Of a DNA stretch of 64,000 bases, positions 8,173-17,503 are shown piece after piece. A program made the position numbers and the translations under genes. This DNA comes from JAPPHA01 sp963662815 (GTDB lineage Bacteria; Pseudomonadota; Alphaproteobacteria; Rhodobacterales; Rhodobacteraceae): positions 1 to 64,000 of the forward strand of contig CAXXWA010000041.1 of the NCBI GenBank assembly GCA_963662815.2, in the 5' to 3' direction. The notes beneath the pieces were generated by a model that was not told where the DNA came from, did not search any database, and saw nothing but the letters and a program-made list of their open reading frames with translations. Numbering within the stretch: position 1 is the first letter of the stretch; each line of letters opens with the position of its first letter.

Positions 8173-9310
8173 TCGCTACGTCCTTCCTGCCCAGAAGTAC
8201 CGGGGCAAGCCGCTCCATGACAAGCGCGTCCACGGAGGGCTCCGAGATGTGGGCGCCTGTCTCCAGGATTTCGTGACGGCCGTCGAGGGAACGAACCGCG
8301 GTTTCGAGGAAGGCGTCGCGCAGACTCCGGTCTTCGATCGCTCCTCCCGGCCGGTCCTCGTGCGAAAACCCGCCGAGCGGAACGATTAGGCAGACGCTGC
8401 CTCTGGCGGCGTTGAGTTGCGCACAGAGCGCGGTTGCGACCGCGACCATCTCGTCCCGTGAAAGCTTGACATGCGTGAAATGTCCCGAGTGCCGGTAGTG
8501 GCTGCGGGACCGGTAGTCATCCGGAATGTCATCGAGCCGTCCGAGCCCGAGGAAGTTCAACCCGCCCGGCAGGACGATCTGCGGAATGCCGGCGTCTCCG
8601 GCGGCGCTGAACCGCGTCGGCATGGGAACCATGTCGCCGGCAAGAAGGATGCGCGTCAACTCGTGCGGGGTCAGGTCGACGATGCCGTCGAAGGCACCTC
8701 CGGAAACCATTCGGGCCAGGGCGGCGCCGCCGTAGCCGTTGGCGTGAAACACCGTGGGTTCCGCGCCGGCGGCTTCGACTCGTGCCACGAGCCTGTCGGC
8801 TGCGGCGCCCGTTGCGCCGAGCGCGGTAATGGCGACGGATGCGCCCGCCGGGGGCGCCGGATGGCGGGAGCCGGCCAGGCCGGCGGCGATTGCCGCGGCC
8901 TGTTCGAGAACGCCGCAGAGCGATCGGTTGAGGCCGCAGATGTCGACGAGCGTCGGCACAACGACGATCGCGTTGTCGGCGACCTCGCCGCGGAGGTCGA
9001 ACGGCAGCGTGGTCACGAGGATCTTCGGAAACGTCATAGGCAGTTCGCGCATGACCCTGAGGACGATCTCGCTGCCGGTGCCGCCGCCGATGCCGATGAC
9101 CGGGCCGTCGGGCAGGCCGTCCCCGGCCAGGAGCGCCGCTCCTCGCGCCGCGGCTGCCTCCATGGCGGCGGCCTTGCGCTCATCGTCCCAGGCGGCGCCG
9201 CCCGAACCGAGCGAGAGATCGATCTGGCGGAAGCGCAGCCCGTGCTCTGCCAGCCGCCCGGCGAGATAGTCGGACTGCGCGGCCTTCGTTTCGTGCGTCG
9301 AAAGGATCAC
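8165..9310 (-). CDS. Tm-1-like ATP-binding domain protein (UPF0261)
   Basis: From GTG at 9310 the product is 381 residues, typical for UPF0261. The N-terminal half (VILSTHETKAAQSDYLAGRL, GIGGGTGSEIVLRVM) is the Tm-1 nucleotide-binding domain. The C-terminal half (FHANGYGGAALARM, VDLTPHELTRILLAGD, PQIVLPGGLNFLGLG) is a TIM-barrel resembling phosphoenolpyruvate-hydrolase-like enzymes. The open frame extends to 9556, but the extra residues are Arg-rich and unlike the family. The neighbouring class II aldolase and ABC genes suggest a step in sugar-acid catabolism. No reaction is firmly assigned to bacterial members. Confidence 0.85.
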   Translation of the reverse strand: MILSTHETKAAQSDYLAGRLAEHGLRFRQIDLSLGSGGAAWDDERKAAAMEAAAARGAALLAGDGLPDGPVIGIGGGTGSEIVLRVMRELPMTFPKILVTTLPFDLRGEVADNAIVVVPTLVDICGLNRSLCGVLEQAAAIAAGLAGSRHPAPPAGASVAITALGATGAAADRLVARVEAAGAEPTVFHANGYGGAALARMVSGGAFDGIVDLTPHELTRILLAGDMVPMPTRFSAAGDAGIPQIVLPGGLNFLGLGRLDDIPDDYRSRSHYRHSGHFTHVKLSRDEMVAVATALCAQLNAARGSVCLIVPLGGFSHEDRPGGAIEDRSLRDAFLETAVRSLDGRHEILETGAHISEPSVDALVMERLAPVLLGRKDVANA

Positions 9311-9571
9311 GGCTTCCGGACGTGCTCCTCCCTCCGAAGCCTCCCTGCGCAATGAGGAATGCGCCGCCTTCCCGGCCAAATGACGCCGTCCGGCTCCGGC
9401 GACGGGCCGCGCGGAACCGGTGCCGGAGCGATCCCCGGTTGAATCCCGTATCGCCGACCGGCCTTGCAGAAGTTTCTTTCGTCCGCGCGCGCGCGGTGCC
9501 GGATCGCCCCTCGGCGCATGCGCGGTGCCGGTTCCGAGGCGTCCGGTTCCCGGCATCGAGATCGCGTCCGC

Positions 9572-10411
9572 CTAGCCCTTGACCGCCCCCGCCGTCATTC
9601 CGGAAATGATCTGGCGGGCCGCGAAGAAGGTGAAGAGAAGCGGCGGAATCACGATCAGCGTGCCCATCGCCATGATCAGGCCCCATTCGACGCCGGTGTC
9701 GGTGATGAATCCCGCGGCTCCGACCGGCAGGGTCCGGGTTTTCCGGCCGGTCAGGAGTAGGGCGAGGATGAACTCGTTCCAGGCGATCCGGAAGGTGAAG
9801 ATTCCGGCGACGGCGTAGCCGGAGCGCACGAGCGGGAACAGGACCCGGAAGAACACCTGCAGCGGCGTCGCGCCGTCGATGACCGCAGCCTCCTCGAGTT
9901 CGACCGGCACCTGCTTGTAGAACCCGAACAGCAGCCAGATGGCGAAAGGAAGGTTCAGCGCCGTGTAGAAGAACGTGAGAACCGCGAGATCGTTCTGGAG
10001 GTTGAGCGTGACCACCATGGCGAACGCCGGAACCGCGAGCACGGCGGGAGGCACCATCCTGACGAGAAGGGTGGTGTTCGCGACGAACCGCCGCCCCCTG
10101 AATTCGGTCCGGGCGATCGCGTAGGCGCAGAGGCCGCCCAGGAAGAGCGTGATGACGGTCGAGAGCGTCCCGACGATGATCGAGTTCCAGAGATAGACGT
10201 CGAACTTGCCGCGCGTCAGGATGTGCTGATAGTTGTCCAGCGTCGGGACGAAGAAGAACCAGAGCGGCTCCTTCGACTGCACGATGACATCGTTCTTGAA
10301 CGATGTCGCGATCATGACCCAGATCGGCGCCAGCGCCATCGCCGCCAGGAAGATCAGCGCGGCGTAGTAGCCGGCGGTCTGCAGCTTCCTGACCTTTGGG
10401 TTCTCGTGCAT
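9572..10411 (-). CDS. Sugar ABC transporter permease (MalG type)
   Basis: The 279-residue inner-membrane protein starts MHENPKVRKLQTAGYYAALI. It has six predicted membrane segments and the CUT1 permease EAA loop (VELEEAAVIDGATPLQVFFRVLFPL), which docks on the ATPase. It begins 2 bp after the stop of the MalF-type partner, giving tight coupling. Together with the other permease it forms the channel for the sugar captured by the binding protein at 11411-12760. A 261-bp gap without a gene separates it from the Tm-1-like gene. Confidence 0.92.
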   Translation of the reverse strand: MHENPKVRKLQTAGYYAALIFLAAMALAPIWVMIATSFKNDVIVQSKEPLWFFFVPTLDNYQHILTRGKFDVYLWNSIIVGTLSTVITLFLGGLCAYAIARTEFRGRRFVANTTLLVRMVPPAVLAVPAFAMVVTLNLQNDLAVLTFFYTALNLPFAIWLLFGFYKQVPVELEEAAVIDGATPLQVFFRVLFPLVRSGYAVAGIFTFRIAWNEFILALLLTGRKTRTLPVGAAGFITDTGVEWGLIMAMGTLIVIPPLLFTFFAARQIISGMTAGAVKG

Positions 10412-10413
10412 GA

Positions 10414-11343
10414 TCAAATGTCCGACTTGTCGCGGAACGGGTTGCCGATCACGAGGATCGCGACGCTCAGCCCGAACACAAGGAGGATGAGAAGGACGGA
10501 AATGGCCGATGCGTAGCCGAGCTGCTGCGTGTCGAACGCACGGTTGTAGATGTGCAGGGACAGGAGCTCCGTCGCCCGGCCCGGCCCGCCGCCGGTCAGG
10601 ATGTACATGACCTCGAGCGCGCGGAAAACGTCGATGAGCCGCATCAGGAGCGCGATGATGATGATCGACCGGATCATCGGGAGCTTGATGAACAGGATCT
10701 GCTGCCACCAGTTGGTGCCGTCGATCCGGCTCGCCTCGAGCACTTCGGAGGGCAGCGCCTGCAGGCCGGCGATGATGATGATGAAGATGAACGGCGTCCA
10801 CTGCCAGATGTCCGTGAAGACGATCGCGAAGAACGCGAGTTCGGCATCGCCCAGCCAGACCTGCGGCTCGATCCCGATCATTCCGAGGTAGTAGTTGATC
10901 CAGCCGATCCTGGCATCGAAGAGATAGCGCCAGATGAGGCCCACGACCACCGGGGACACCATCAGCGGGAGGATGAAGATGGTCCGGAACACGGATGCGC
11001 CGCGTATCGGTTTTTCGAGGAGGAGCGCGAGGCTGACTCCAAGGAACATCTCGATGGTGATCGTCCAGAACCCGAAGCGGAGCGTGACCCAGATGGACTC
11101 TAGGACGTCCGGATCGGTCAGCATTCGCTTGTAGTGCGCAAGTCCGGAGAAGGGCGCGGAAGAGATCGGCGTGCCGATCTTCCAGTCGTAGAAGCTCAGG
11201 TAGAAGGCGTCCAGGATCGGGTAGACGAGCCCGCCGGCGATCACGAGGCATGCCGGGAGTATGAAAAGATAGGGAGTTACGATCCGGGCGTCGAACCGTG
11301 GCCGCTGCGATGCGCCGGCGTCGAATTCTCGCTCGTCTACCAC
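10414..11343 (-). CDS. Sugar ABC transporter permease (MalF type)
   Basis: This 309-residue CUT1 permease has an N-terminal cytoplasmic lead (MVDEREFDAGASQRPRFDAR), then PYLFILPACLVIAGGLVYPI as first membrane segment. The EAA loop PSEVLEASRIDGTNWWQQILFIKLP lies toward the C terminus. It is the partner of the MalG-type gene immediately downstream. Length and topology are normal for the family. Confidence 0.92.
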   Translation of the reverse strand: MVDEREFDAGASQRPRFDARIVTPYLFILPACLVIAGGLVYPILDAFYLSFYDWKIGTPISSAPFSGLAHYKRMLTDPDVLESIWVTLRFGFWTITIEMFLGVSLALLLEKPIRGASVFRTIFILPLMVSPVVVGLIWRYLFDARIGWINYYLGMIGIEPQVWLGDAELAFFAIVFTDIWQWTPFIFIIIIAGLQALPSEVLEASRIDGTNWWQQILFIKLPMIRSIIIIALLMRLIDVFRALEVMYILTGGGPGRATELLSLHIYNRAFDTQQLGYASAISVLLILLVFGLSVAILVIGNPFRDKSDI

Positions 11344-11410
11344 TGGACCGCCCCGGACTGTTCACGCGGGCGCCGGGCGGGCCGCAACGGCGCGCCCGGC
11401 GCAATTCCTG

Positions 11411-12760
11411 TTATTGGGCGCGGTAGTTGGCCCAGGAATAGTAGCCTTCCCGTTCCATGACCGCGCGAGCCTTGTCGTTGGCTGCATCCATGATCGGCTG
11501 GATCGGCGCGTCGGTGGTTATCACGTCGGTCAGGGCCTGGCCCAGGACGTCGATGTTCAGTTCGTTCCACTCAGGAATGAGCGGCCGCCAGTCGGGGTCG
11601 GCGCAGGGCAGCTGTTCCAGAACGACGGAATACTCGTCGAAGTTCGACAGGTTGTTCTGGATCGTCGACATCCGGATCGGGTCCCCGCCAAGTTCAACCA
11701 TGCGCTGGTCGCCAGCCTTGGACGTGATGTACTGGACGAACAGGAACGCGGCTTCCTGGTTCTGCGAGTTGGCGGGTATGCCGACGGCAAATCCGCCGGT
11801 CTCCGATCCGCAGCGCGAGCCGACCGGGTGCAGCGCGTATCCGACCTTGCCGTCGATCTTCGAGAGCTTCGGATTGCGCGACATCGCGGCGATCTTGAGC
11901 GTGTCGAGATACATCGCCGCGTCTCCCTGGAGGAAGGCCGCTGACGCCTCGCCGAATCCGAACGTCGGGATGCCGGCCGGGCCCGTATTGGTGATTTCGC
12001 GCATGACCTGGGCTGCTTCGACGCCTTCCGGGGAATTGATCACGGGGTTCCATTCGGCGTCGAAGATCTTGCCGGCGAGCGGCGCGAGATGCAGCAGCCA
12101 TCCGGCTGTGACCTGGTGGCCGGTCTTGCCCCGCGAGGTCATCGCGGGAATCCCGAGGTCGGCAAGCTGCTGCATGACGGCGCGCAGCTCGTCGTAGGTG
12201 GCGGGCACGTCGATTCCGTGCTCCTCGAAGATGTCCTTGCGATAGGCGAGGATCGAGGTCTCTGCGCCGAACGGTATGCCGTAGAGCGCGCCGGACTTGC
12301 CCGGCATGTAGCCCTTCGTGCCGCCGACCACGCCGCCGTTCTGAAGATAGGCATCGGCGATGTCGTCGATGTCGTAATGCGGATCGACGAGCGAGCCGCT
12401 CGTGAAGAACTGCGACAGCGGTGTCAGCAATCCCTTGGACACGTACTCGCCCTTCCACATGACGACCCACGAAACCACGTCGTATTCGCCGGTCGGCTTC
12501 GACATCTCGAGCAGCTGCCTGTCGCGCAGCTTCAGGTACTGCAGCGCATCGATTTCGACCTCGATGCCGGTTTCGGCGGTGAACTCCTCGACCAGGGTCT
12601 CGGCCGCCTGGAAGTGCGCGAGCGCCGGCCAGCTGACGACGATCGTCGTGCCGGCGTATTTCTCGTAGGGGTTGGCCAGGGCGGCCGCGGCCGAGATGAC
12701 CAGCGCAACTGCTGCTCCCGCGCCGGCGACAAGGCCTGCCGCAAATCGTTTTCCAGTCAT
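11411..12760 (-). CDS. Extracellular sugar-binding protein of ABC transporter
   Basis: The 449-residue protein has a Sec signal peptide of about 29 residues ending in AAAALANP. The mature chain is a family 1 extracellular solute-binding protein: TTIVVSWPALAHFQAAETLVEEFTAETGIEVE forms the first lobe and GEASAAFLQGDAAMYLD the usual mid-protein motif. It lies between the ATPase and the permeases. The aromatic-rich segments fit a carbohydrate or polyol ligand, but the ligand cannot be identified. As in most such operons it should be the most abundant product. Confidence 0.92.
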   Translation of the reverse strand: MTGKRFAAGLVAGAGAAVALVISAAAALANPYEKYAGTTIVVSWPALAHFQAAETLVEEFTAETGIEVEIDALQYLKLRDRQLLEMSKPTGEYDVVSWVVMWKGEYVSKGLLTPLSQFFTSGSLVDPHYDIDDIADAYLQNGGVVGGTKGYMPGKSGALYGIPFGAETSILAYRKDIFEEHGIDVPATYDELRAVMQQLADLGIPAMTSRGKTGHQVTAGWLLHLAPLAGKIFDAEWNPVINSPEGVEAAQVMREITNTGPAGIPTFGFGEASAAFLQGDAAMYLDTLKIAAMSRNPKLSKIDGKVGYALHPVGSRCGSETGGFAVGIPANSQNQEAAFLFVQYITSKAGDQRMVELGGDPIRMSTIQNNLSNFDEYSVVLEQLPCADPDWRPLIPEWNELNIDVLGQALTDVITTDAPIQPIMDAANDKARAVMEREGYYSWANYRAQ

Positions 12761-12795
12761 TTCGCTATCCTTTCGTGTTGACTGATTTCAGGGGT

Positions 12796-13911
12796 TCATT
12801 CGGAATCGCGCGTGACCGCGATCCCGGAATCCGGATCGAACAGATAGAGCCTGTTCCTGTCGAAACCGTATGTGCCGCTCGTCATCGGCGGCGTGTCGGG
12901 TCCGACCTCAACCGCGACGGTGACCTGCTTGCCGCCGATCCGCGCCGCGAGAAACTGGCTCGAGCCGATGTATTCTGCCACGTCGACCTCGAGGTGGACA
13001 TCCGCAAGCGTGGCGTCCGCGGCCCGTCCCGCCGCCTCGGGCGCGACGAAGTGTTCCGGACGAAGGCCCACGGTGACCCTGCGGGAAGGCGCGTTCCGCG
13101 CGCGCGCCGAGAGTTCCGCAGTCAGGGGGATCGCGAAGCCGTCTCCCTCGACCAAGACCTCGTCCCCGCCGACGATGTCCCCGTCGAGAAAGTTCATGGA
13201 CGGCGAACCGATGAAGCCCGCCACGAACAGGTTATCCGGCGAATTGTAGACCTGCCGCGGCGTCCCCACCTGCCGAATCCGGCCCGAGTCCATGATCACG
13301 ATCCTGTCCGCCATGGTCATCGCCTCGATCTGGTCGTGTGTGACGTAGACCATCGTCCGGTCGAGTTTCTTGTGCAGGATGGAGAGCTCGGTGCGCATCG
13401 AGGCGCGGAGCTTGGCGTCAAGGTTCGACAGGGGCTCGTCGAAAAGGAAGCAGTAGGCGTCGCGGACGATCGATCGTCCCATGGCCACTCGCTGGCGCTG
13501 CCCGCCGGAGAGGTCCTTCGGCCGGCGATCCAGGAACGCGGTTAGCTCCAGCATCTCCGCCGCCTTGAGCACGCGCGCTTCGATTTCCGCCTTCGGCGTG
13601 CGGTTCAGCCGCAGCGCGAACGACATGTTCTGCGCAACGTTCATGTGCGGGTAGAGCGCGTAGGACTGGAACACCATCGCGATGTCGCGCGCCTTTGGCG
13701 GCACCCAGGTCACGTCGCGTCCTGCAATGTGGATCGAACCGCTCGTCACCTCCTCGAGGCCGGCGATCATCCTGAGCGTCGTGGACTTGCCGCAACCGGA
13801 GGGGCCGACGATGACGACGAATTCGCTTTCGGCAATGTCGATACTCAGCTCGGGAATGACGATGGTTTCGCCGAACCTCTTGACCACTCTGTCGAGCCTG
13901 ATCCCTGACAT
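12796..13911 (-). CDS. Sugar ABC transporter ATP-binding protein (MalK/UgpC type)
   Basis: The 371-residue ATPase has Walker A GPSGCGKST (about 37-45), Q-loop VFQSYALYPHMNV, signature LSGGQRQR, Walker B CFLFDEPLSNLDAKLR and the switch His in YVTHDQIEAM. A C-terminal TOBE/MalK regulatory domain follows (VTVGLRPEHFV). It is the first gene of the leftward operon that continues with the binding protein, two permeases, the Tm-1-like protein and the class II aldolase. Regulatory partners are not visible and no transcription factor gene is nearby. Confidence 0.93.
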   Translation of the reverse strand: MSGIRLDRVVKRFGETIVIPELSIDIAESEFVVIVGPSGCGKSTTLRMIAGLEEVTSGSIHIAGRDVTWVPPKARDIAMVFQSYALYPHMNVAQNMSFALRLNRTPKAEIEARVLKAAEMLELTAFLDRRPKDLSGGQRQRVAMGRSIVRDAYCFLFDEPLSNLDAKLRASMRTELSILHKKLDRTMVYVTHDQIEAMTMADRIVIMDSGRIRQVGTPRQVYNSPDNLFVAGFIGSPSMNFLDGDIVGGDEVLVEGDGFAIPLTAELSARARNAPSRRVTVGLRPEHFVAPEAAGRAADATLADVHLEVDVAEYIGSSQFLAARIGGKQVTVAVEVGPDTPPMTSGTYGFDRNRLYLFDPDSGIAVTRDSE

Positions 13912-14369
13912 CCCCGAGGCCCCTCCGTCAAGATCCGGCAGCGAAGGCGCGCGGCGGATCGCAGCAGGCCGATCTTTCCGGGAAAGTTCCGGTCCCGGAC
14001 GGTTCCCGTTGGCGCGAAACTGCCGCCGCCGACCAAAACCGGCGCCGCACCTTCACCGCCGGGTTGGGCGGCGAAGCGCAATGCTGCTCCGGGCCCGATC
14101 GCGCGATCTTGGGAGAGAATGGAGTCAATGACCGGTTGCCTTGACGCGTGTTGAGGAATCAAACCATAAGGACGGCACGTCGAATAATCAAACGAATTGC
14201 AGGAATGGGGCGGTCGCCGGAAGGGTATCCCCTGTCCGCCTGCGGATCAGGAGGCCGGTCGCGTGAAGCGGATTGCTCCGAACGCCTCTCGCCGGCGGAG
14301 TCCCATCGAACGGGATCCGGGAGGTCGCCGCGCGGACCCCTTGAAGCCGCCGGTAGCGGTTCGGGCGGG
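13912..14369. other. Divergent control region between sugar operon and dehydrogenase gene
   Basis: No gene is supported in this 458-bp gap between the leftward ATPase gene and the rightward dehydrogenase. A plausible sigma70-like promoter faces right at 14141-14170: TTGACG, an 18-bp spacer, then CATAAG, inside the most AT-rich part of the gap. Open frames that cross the region are Arg-rich shadows. Confidence 0.35.
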
Positions 14370-15320
14370 ATGATGGCGGCTGCCCCGCTGCCCCCGTGCG
14401 CGGTCCTCGGTTCGGGAACGATGGGTGCGCAAATCGCATTCTCGCTCGCGCTCGGCGGCGCGAGCGTCGTTCTCTGGGGCAGGCGCGAGTCCTCCCTGGC
14501 GGACGCCCGCCGCAGGATCAGGGAAGCGGCGGAGTTTCACGTCGAACACGGCCTTGACGGCGAGGCATGCGCAAAGTCCGAACGCAGGATCGAATACGCG
14601 GGAGAGATCGGGGTTGCCGTCGATGGGGCGGGATTCGTGATCGAGGCTGTGGCCGAGGACGCGGGAGTCAAGCAGTCGGTCCTCCGCGAGGCCGAGGATG
14701 CGGGCGGCGCGTGCGCGATCCTTTCTAGCACAACATCCGCAATCGGGGCCGGAACGCTTCAGTCGGCGCTTGCCAGGCCGGGGCTGTTCTGCATCGCCCA
14801 CTACGCGCAGCCTGCGCAGCTGATCGCTCTCGTGGAGGTCGTCCCGGGCGAGAGAACCGATGCCGCCACCACGGAAAAGGTCTGCGAGCTGCTCGGCCGA
14901 ACCGGGAAGACGCCGGTGATCTGTCCGGACATCCCAGGGTTTCTCTGGGCGCGGATCCAGCATGCGGTGCTTCGCGAGTTCGCGACGCTCGTCGGCAGGG
15001 GTCTCGTTACGCCGGAGGCCTGCGACACGATCCTCAAGCAGGGCTACGCGTGGCGTCTTCCCGCCATGGGCGCCTTCGAGCATGCCGACCTTGCCGGCCT
15101 CGACCTCCTGAACGGCGATGCGGCGCGCGCGGTCTGGGCTGATCTTTCGAACGTGACCGACCCGGCCGACACTCCGGTCGGCGCCCTCCACGCGCAGGGG
15201 CATACAGGAATGCGGTCGGGAAAGGGGTTCTACGACTGGACCATCCGCGACGCGGAGGCATTCCGGCGGGAACGCGACCTGGAGATCGTCCGGCGGCTGA
15301 AGGCCGCAACCGGGACATAG
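14370..15320 (+). CDS. 3-hydroxyacyl-CoA dehydrogenase-family NAD-dependent oxidoreductase
   Basis: From ATG 14370 (a second ATG at 14373) the product is 316 residues. AVLGSGTMGAQIAFSLALGG is the Rossmann NAD site and SSTTSAIGAG the usual central Ser-containing block. CIAHYAQPAQLIALVEVVPG holds the catalytic His region, followed by the C-terminal helical dimerisation domain ending KGFYDWT. Similar proteins oxidise hydroxy acids (gulonate, carnitine, tetronates) rather than acyl-CoAs. Context in a sugar cluster favours a sugar-acid substrate (inference). The open frame extends upstream to 14148, but those residues are not family-like. Confidence 0.82.
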   Translation: MMAAAPLPPCAVLGSGTMGAQIAFSLALGGASVVLWGRRESSLADARRRIREAAEFHVEHGLDGEACAKSERRIEYAGEIGVAVDGAGFVIEAVAEDAGVKQSVLREAEDAGGACAILSSTTSAIGAGTLQSALARPGLFCIAHYAQPAQLIALVEVVPGERTDAATTEKVCELLGRTGKTPVICPDIPGFLWARIQHAVLREFATLVGRGLVTPEACDTILKQGYAWRLPAMGAFEHADLAGLDLLNGDAARAVWADLSNVTDPADTPVGALHAQGHTGMRSGKGFYDWTIRDAEAFRRERDLEIVRRLKAATGT

Positions 15321-15393
15321 CGCGGGCCCGCCCGCGGCATTCCGGTCTGGCCCCGGTTTCCGCCGCTGAACCCTGTCGCGGGAAGAGTGCCGA

Positions 15394-15632
15394 AAATGCG
15401 AGGATTGCCGATCGCCAAGCTGTTCCGGTCGGAGGCCGAGATCGTCCCGGAGCCGGAGAACGGCATCCTGCGGGTGCGCATCCTCGGGACCGCAAGCAAC
15501 GCCGGAGACGCGGCCATCGCCGGGCAGCGCGACGAGCTCGACCGAACCGGCACGATCTTCCCGGGGACCGGCCTGCGCATGGTCTGCGAACTGCCCGCAA
15601 ACGGGGCCGAGCCCGGAGAAAGGGGTTCATGA
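15394..15632 (+). CDS. Small unrecognised protein
   Basis: This 81-residue frame starts MPKMRGLPIAKLFRSEAEIV and includes ILRVRILGTASNAGDAAIAG and TGTIFPGTGLRMVCELP. The regular spacing of hydrophobic residues looks protein-like and the end (TIFPGTGLRMVCELP) is reminiscent of tails of some transposases, but I cannot name a family. It lies between the dehydrogenase and the decayed ParDE pair. It may itself be a fragment of a lost mobile element. Confidence 0.3.
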
Positions 15633-15674
15633 AAATGATCCGGGAAAGGCGCAGGGTCAGTATTTCTGAACTTC

Positions 15675-15887
15675 GTGAGAGCGCAAGTTTCTTCCGACCA
15701 GCATTCGCCTGCCAGCGAAGCGATCCGCGACGCACTGAGAGAGCATGTCCATTCCACAGGGCAGAGGGAATTCGAGCAATGTCTTGAATTGTCCCGCAAG
15801 GCGTGGTCTGCCGGTGACGTGCCCGAAGCGGACGAAGCCTGCCTTGACGGGAAGATCGGACGTCTCCGTTCACGGCGCGGCCTCTGA
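15675..15887 (+). pseudogene. Decayed ParD-like antitoxin
   Basis: The frame contains SPASEAIRDALREHVHSTGQ, matching the ParD helix-turn region (YxSASEVIRDALRxLE), followed by an acidic, alanine-rich tail that ends 5 bp before the ParE-like frame. The expected start region (VSISE in another frame, 15633-15680) is shifted out of frame, so the gene seems broken at its 5' end. No further family signature survives. Confidence 0.5.
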
Positions 15888-15892
15888 CAATC

Positions 15893-16135
15893 ATGGACAA
15901 TTTCCGGGTTGCGTTCACGTCCATGGCTGACGCCGACCTTGATGACATTCCGGATTGCATCGCCGCGGACAGCCCTGCCCGTGCGATTTCCTTTGTGGAA
16001 GAGTTGCGGGACAGGACGATCAAGACCCTGGGCGTGGCACCTTTGGGCGACGCCCGACGCGGGTCAGTCAGGTTCTTTTCGTTTGGGGACAATGTTGCTG
16101 AAAATGTAGTTCAAGAGGAGCAGCAAACCGCATGA
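15893..16135 (+). pseudogene. Truncated ParE/RelE-like toxin
   Basis: The frame MDNFRVAFTSMADADLDDIP followed by DCIAADSPARAISFVEELRD matches the first two-thirds of ParE (SxxAxxDLxxIxxYIAxDNPxRAxxFVxEL). After about residue 55 the match weakens (VRFFSFGDNVAENVV for RSFPVGNYVIFYR) and the product ends at 80 residues against the usual 90-100. It follows the ParD remnant in normal antitoxin-toxin order. Probably inactive; residual activity cannot be excluded. Confidence 0.6.
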
Positions 16136-16567
16136 GCGGCAGGTATGGATTTGAGAAGGGTGGCATTGAGCTTCCATCACAATCCGCGCCCCATCCCGGA
16201 AACCGGTCGGGAAATCCGAAATGACTCGATCTGTGCAAGCCAGGAACACCTTGGGAATTTCATGGGAATGCTCCTTGCGTCGGCGAAACGCCGAATTCCG
16301 CGTCAGCCACGCGACAGCGATGTCGTCCAGACGGAACTTTCCCGAAATCCTCCGATGGCGACAGGACTCCGCGCCTGTCCGGATTCTTGTCATCCCGACC
16401 GGCCGGAACGCGTCGAAACTCCCGGTTCACGGCGATTCGCAGCGGCAAAATCCCTCGTCCGCGACAATCAAGTCGCCATGCGGGATTCAAACCCTGTCGC
16501 GCACCGGCTGTGGACACGGTGGCGCGTTGATGTACAAGGACGCCGGAGGCGCGAATCCGGAGGTGAC
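16136..16567. other. Gap between ParE remnant and MBL-fold gene
   Basis: I see no supported gene in these 432 bp. The frame that leads into the MBL-fold gene is open but Arg- and Pro-rich with no domain. A good ribosome-binding site (GGAGGTGAC) marks its right end. Confidence 0.45.
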
Positions 16568-17434
16568 ATGGGCAGTCGGGAAACGAGGATCTACCCCATC
16601 AATACCGGTTGGCTGGAAGCGGACCTCGGCACGTACATCTTCTGGAAGGGACCGGCGGGAAAGAAGATCTGGAATCCGGTCTACTGCTACTACGTCGAGA
16701 CTCCCGAACACCGGATCCTCGTCGACACCGGACTTTGCGACGAGGAACGCGCGACCCGGTACCACCACAAGTGCGAGAAGCGCGGCTGCACGGAAGCGCA
16801 TCTCCACCTGAAGAGCGAACTCGGCGTGGCCCCGGACGACATCGACGCGGTCGTCTTCACGCATCTCCACTGGGACCACGTCCAGAACATGAAAGAGTTC
16901 CGGAACGCGAGGTACATCGCGCCGAAGGCGGAAATCGAGATGGCCTACAATCCGCTGCCGCTCTATTACCGGACCTACGAATGCGGCATCCTCGGCATCG
17001 AGCCGGCCTACGCCGGTTGCGTCTTCGAGGTCGTCGAAGGCGAGTGCGAGGTGCTTCCCGGCGTCACGATGTTCCCGACGCCGGGCCATTCCGTCGGCCA
17101 CATGGCCGTCACGGTTGCGACCTCCGCCGGCGACATCGTGATCTGCGGCGACGCGATCTTCCAGGCGCGCAACCTCGAGCCCAACGAGGAGGAAAGGTGG
17201 CGTTACTGGGTTCCGGCCCGGTTCGTGAATTCCTACGACGGCTGGAAATCCGTCGAGGAGATCGACAAGCGCGCCGACTACGTCCTTCCCTGCCACGACG
17301 AGGCCTGCGGCGATCATCCCTTCTACCCTTTCGAGGGCATGCAGCTCAGGGAGCGGCGCAAGCACATCCCGGGCTACAGCTTCTACTTCGGTGACATGCC
17401 GGATGGCGCGGCAAGGGCATCGGCGCGCGACTGA
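16568..17434 (+). CDS. Metallo-beta-lactamase-fold hydrolase (lactonase-like)
   Basis: The start at 16568 is fixed by GGAGGTGAC just upstream, giving 288 residues. The metal site is complete: THLHWDHVQN (HxHxDH), the third His in TPGHSVGHMAV, the bridging Asp in VICGDAIFQ and a late His in LPCHDEACG. The overall layout resembles AttM/AiiB-type N-acyl-homoserine or gamma-lactone hydrolases. In this catabolic cluster the likely role is opening a sugar lactone formed by a dehydrogenase, but quorum-signal lactonase activity is a fair alternative. It is followed by the HAD gene 70 bp downstream. Confidence 0.85.
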   Translation: MGSRETRIYPINTGWLEADLGTYIFWKGPAGKKIWNPVYCYYVETPEHRILVDTGLCDEERATRYHHKCEKRGCTEAHLHLKSELGVAPDDIDAVVFTHLHWDHVQNMKEFRNARYIAPKAEIEMAYNPLPLYYRTYECGILGIEPAYAGCVFEVVEGECEVLPGVTMFPTPGHSVGHMAVTVATSAGDIVICGDAIFQARNLEPNEEERWRYWVPARFVNSYDGWKSVEEIDKRADYVLPCHDEACGDHPFYPFEGMQLRERRKHIPGYSFYFGDMPDGAARASARD

Positions 17435-17503
17435 ATTCCCGCAGATGCGCGAGTCGCGATGCGCCGCGGTCCCCGGGCGCGCCGGGACGCCTCCGCTGCG
17501 CAC

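Noticed and set aside
9572..11404. A 610-codon fusion of two permeases
   Set aside because: The upstream part is a shadow of the MalF-type gene; the real MalG-type gene starts at 10411 with its own ATG.
15321..15340. GC-rich inverted repeat after the dehydrogenase gene as a terminator
   Set aside because: The stem CGCGGGC/GCCCGCG has almost no loop and no T-run follows.
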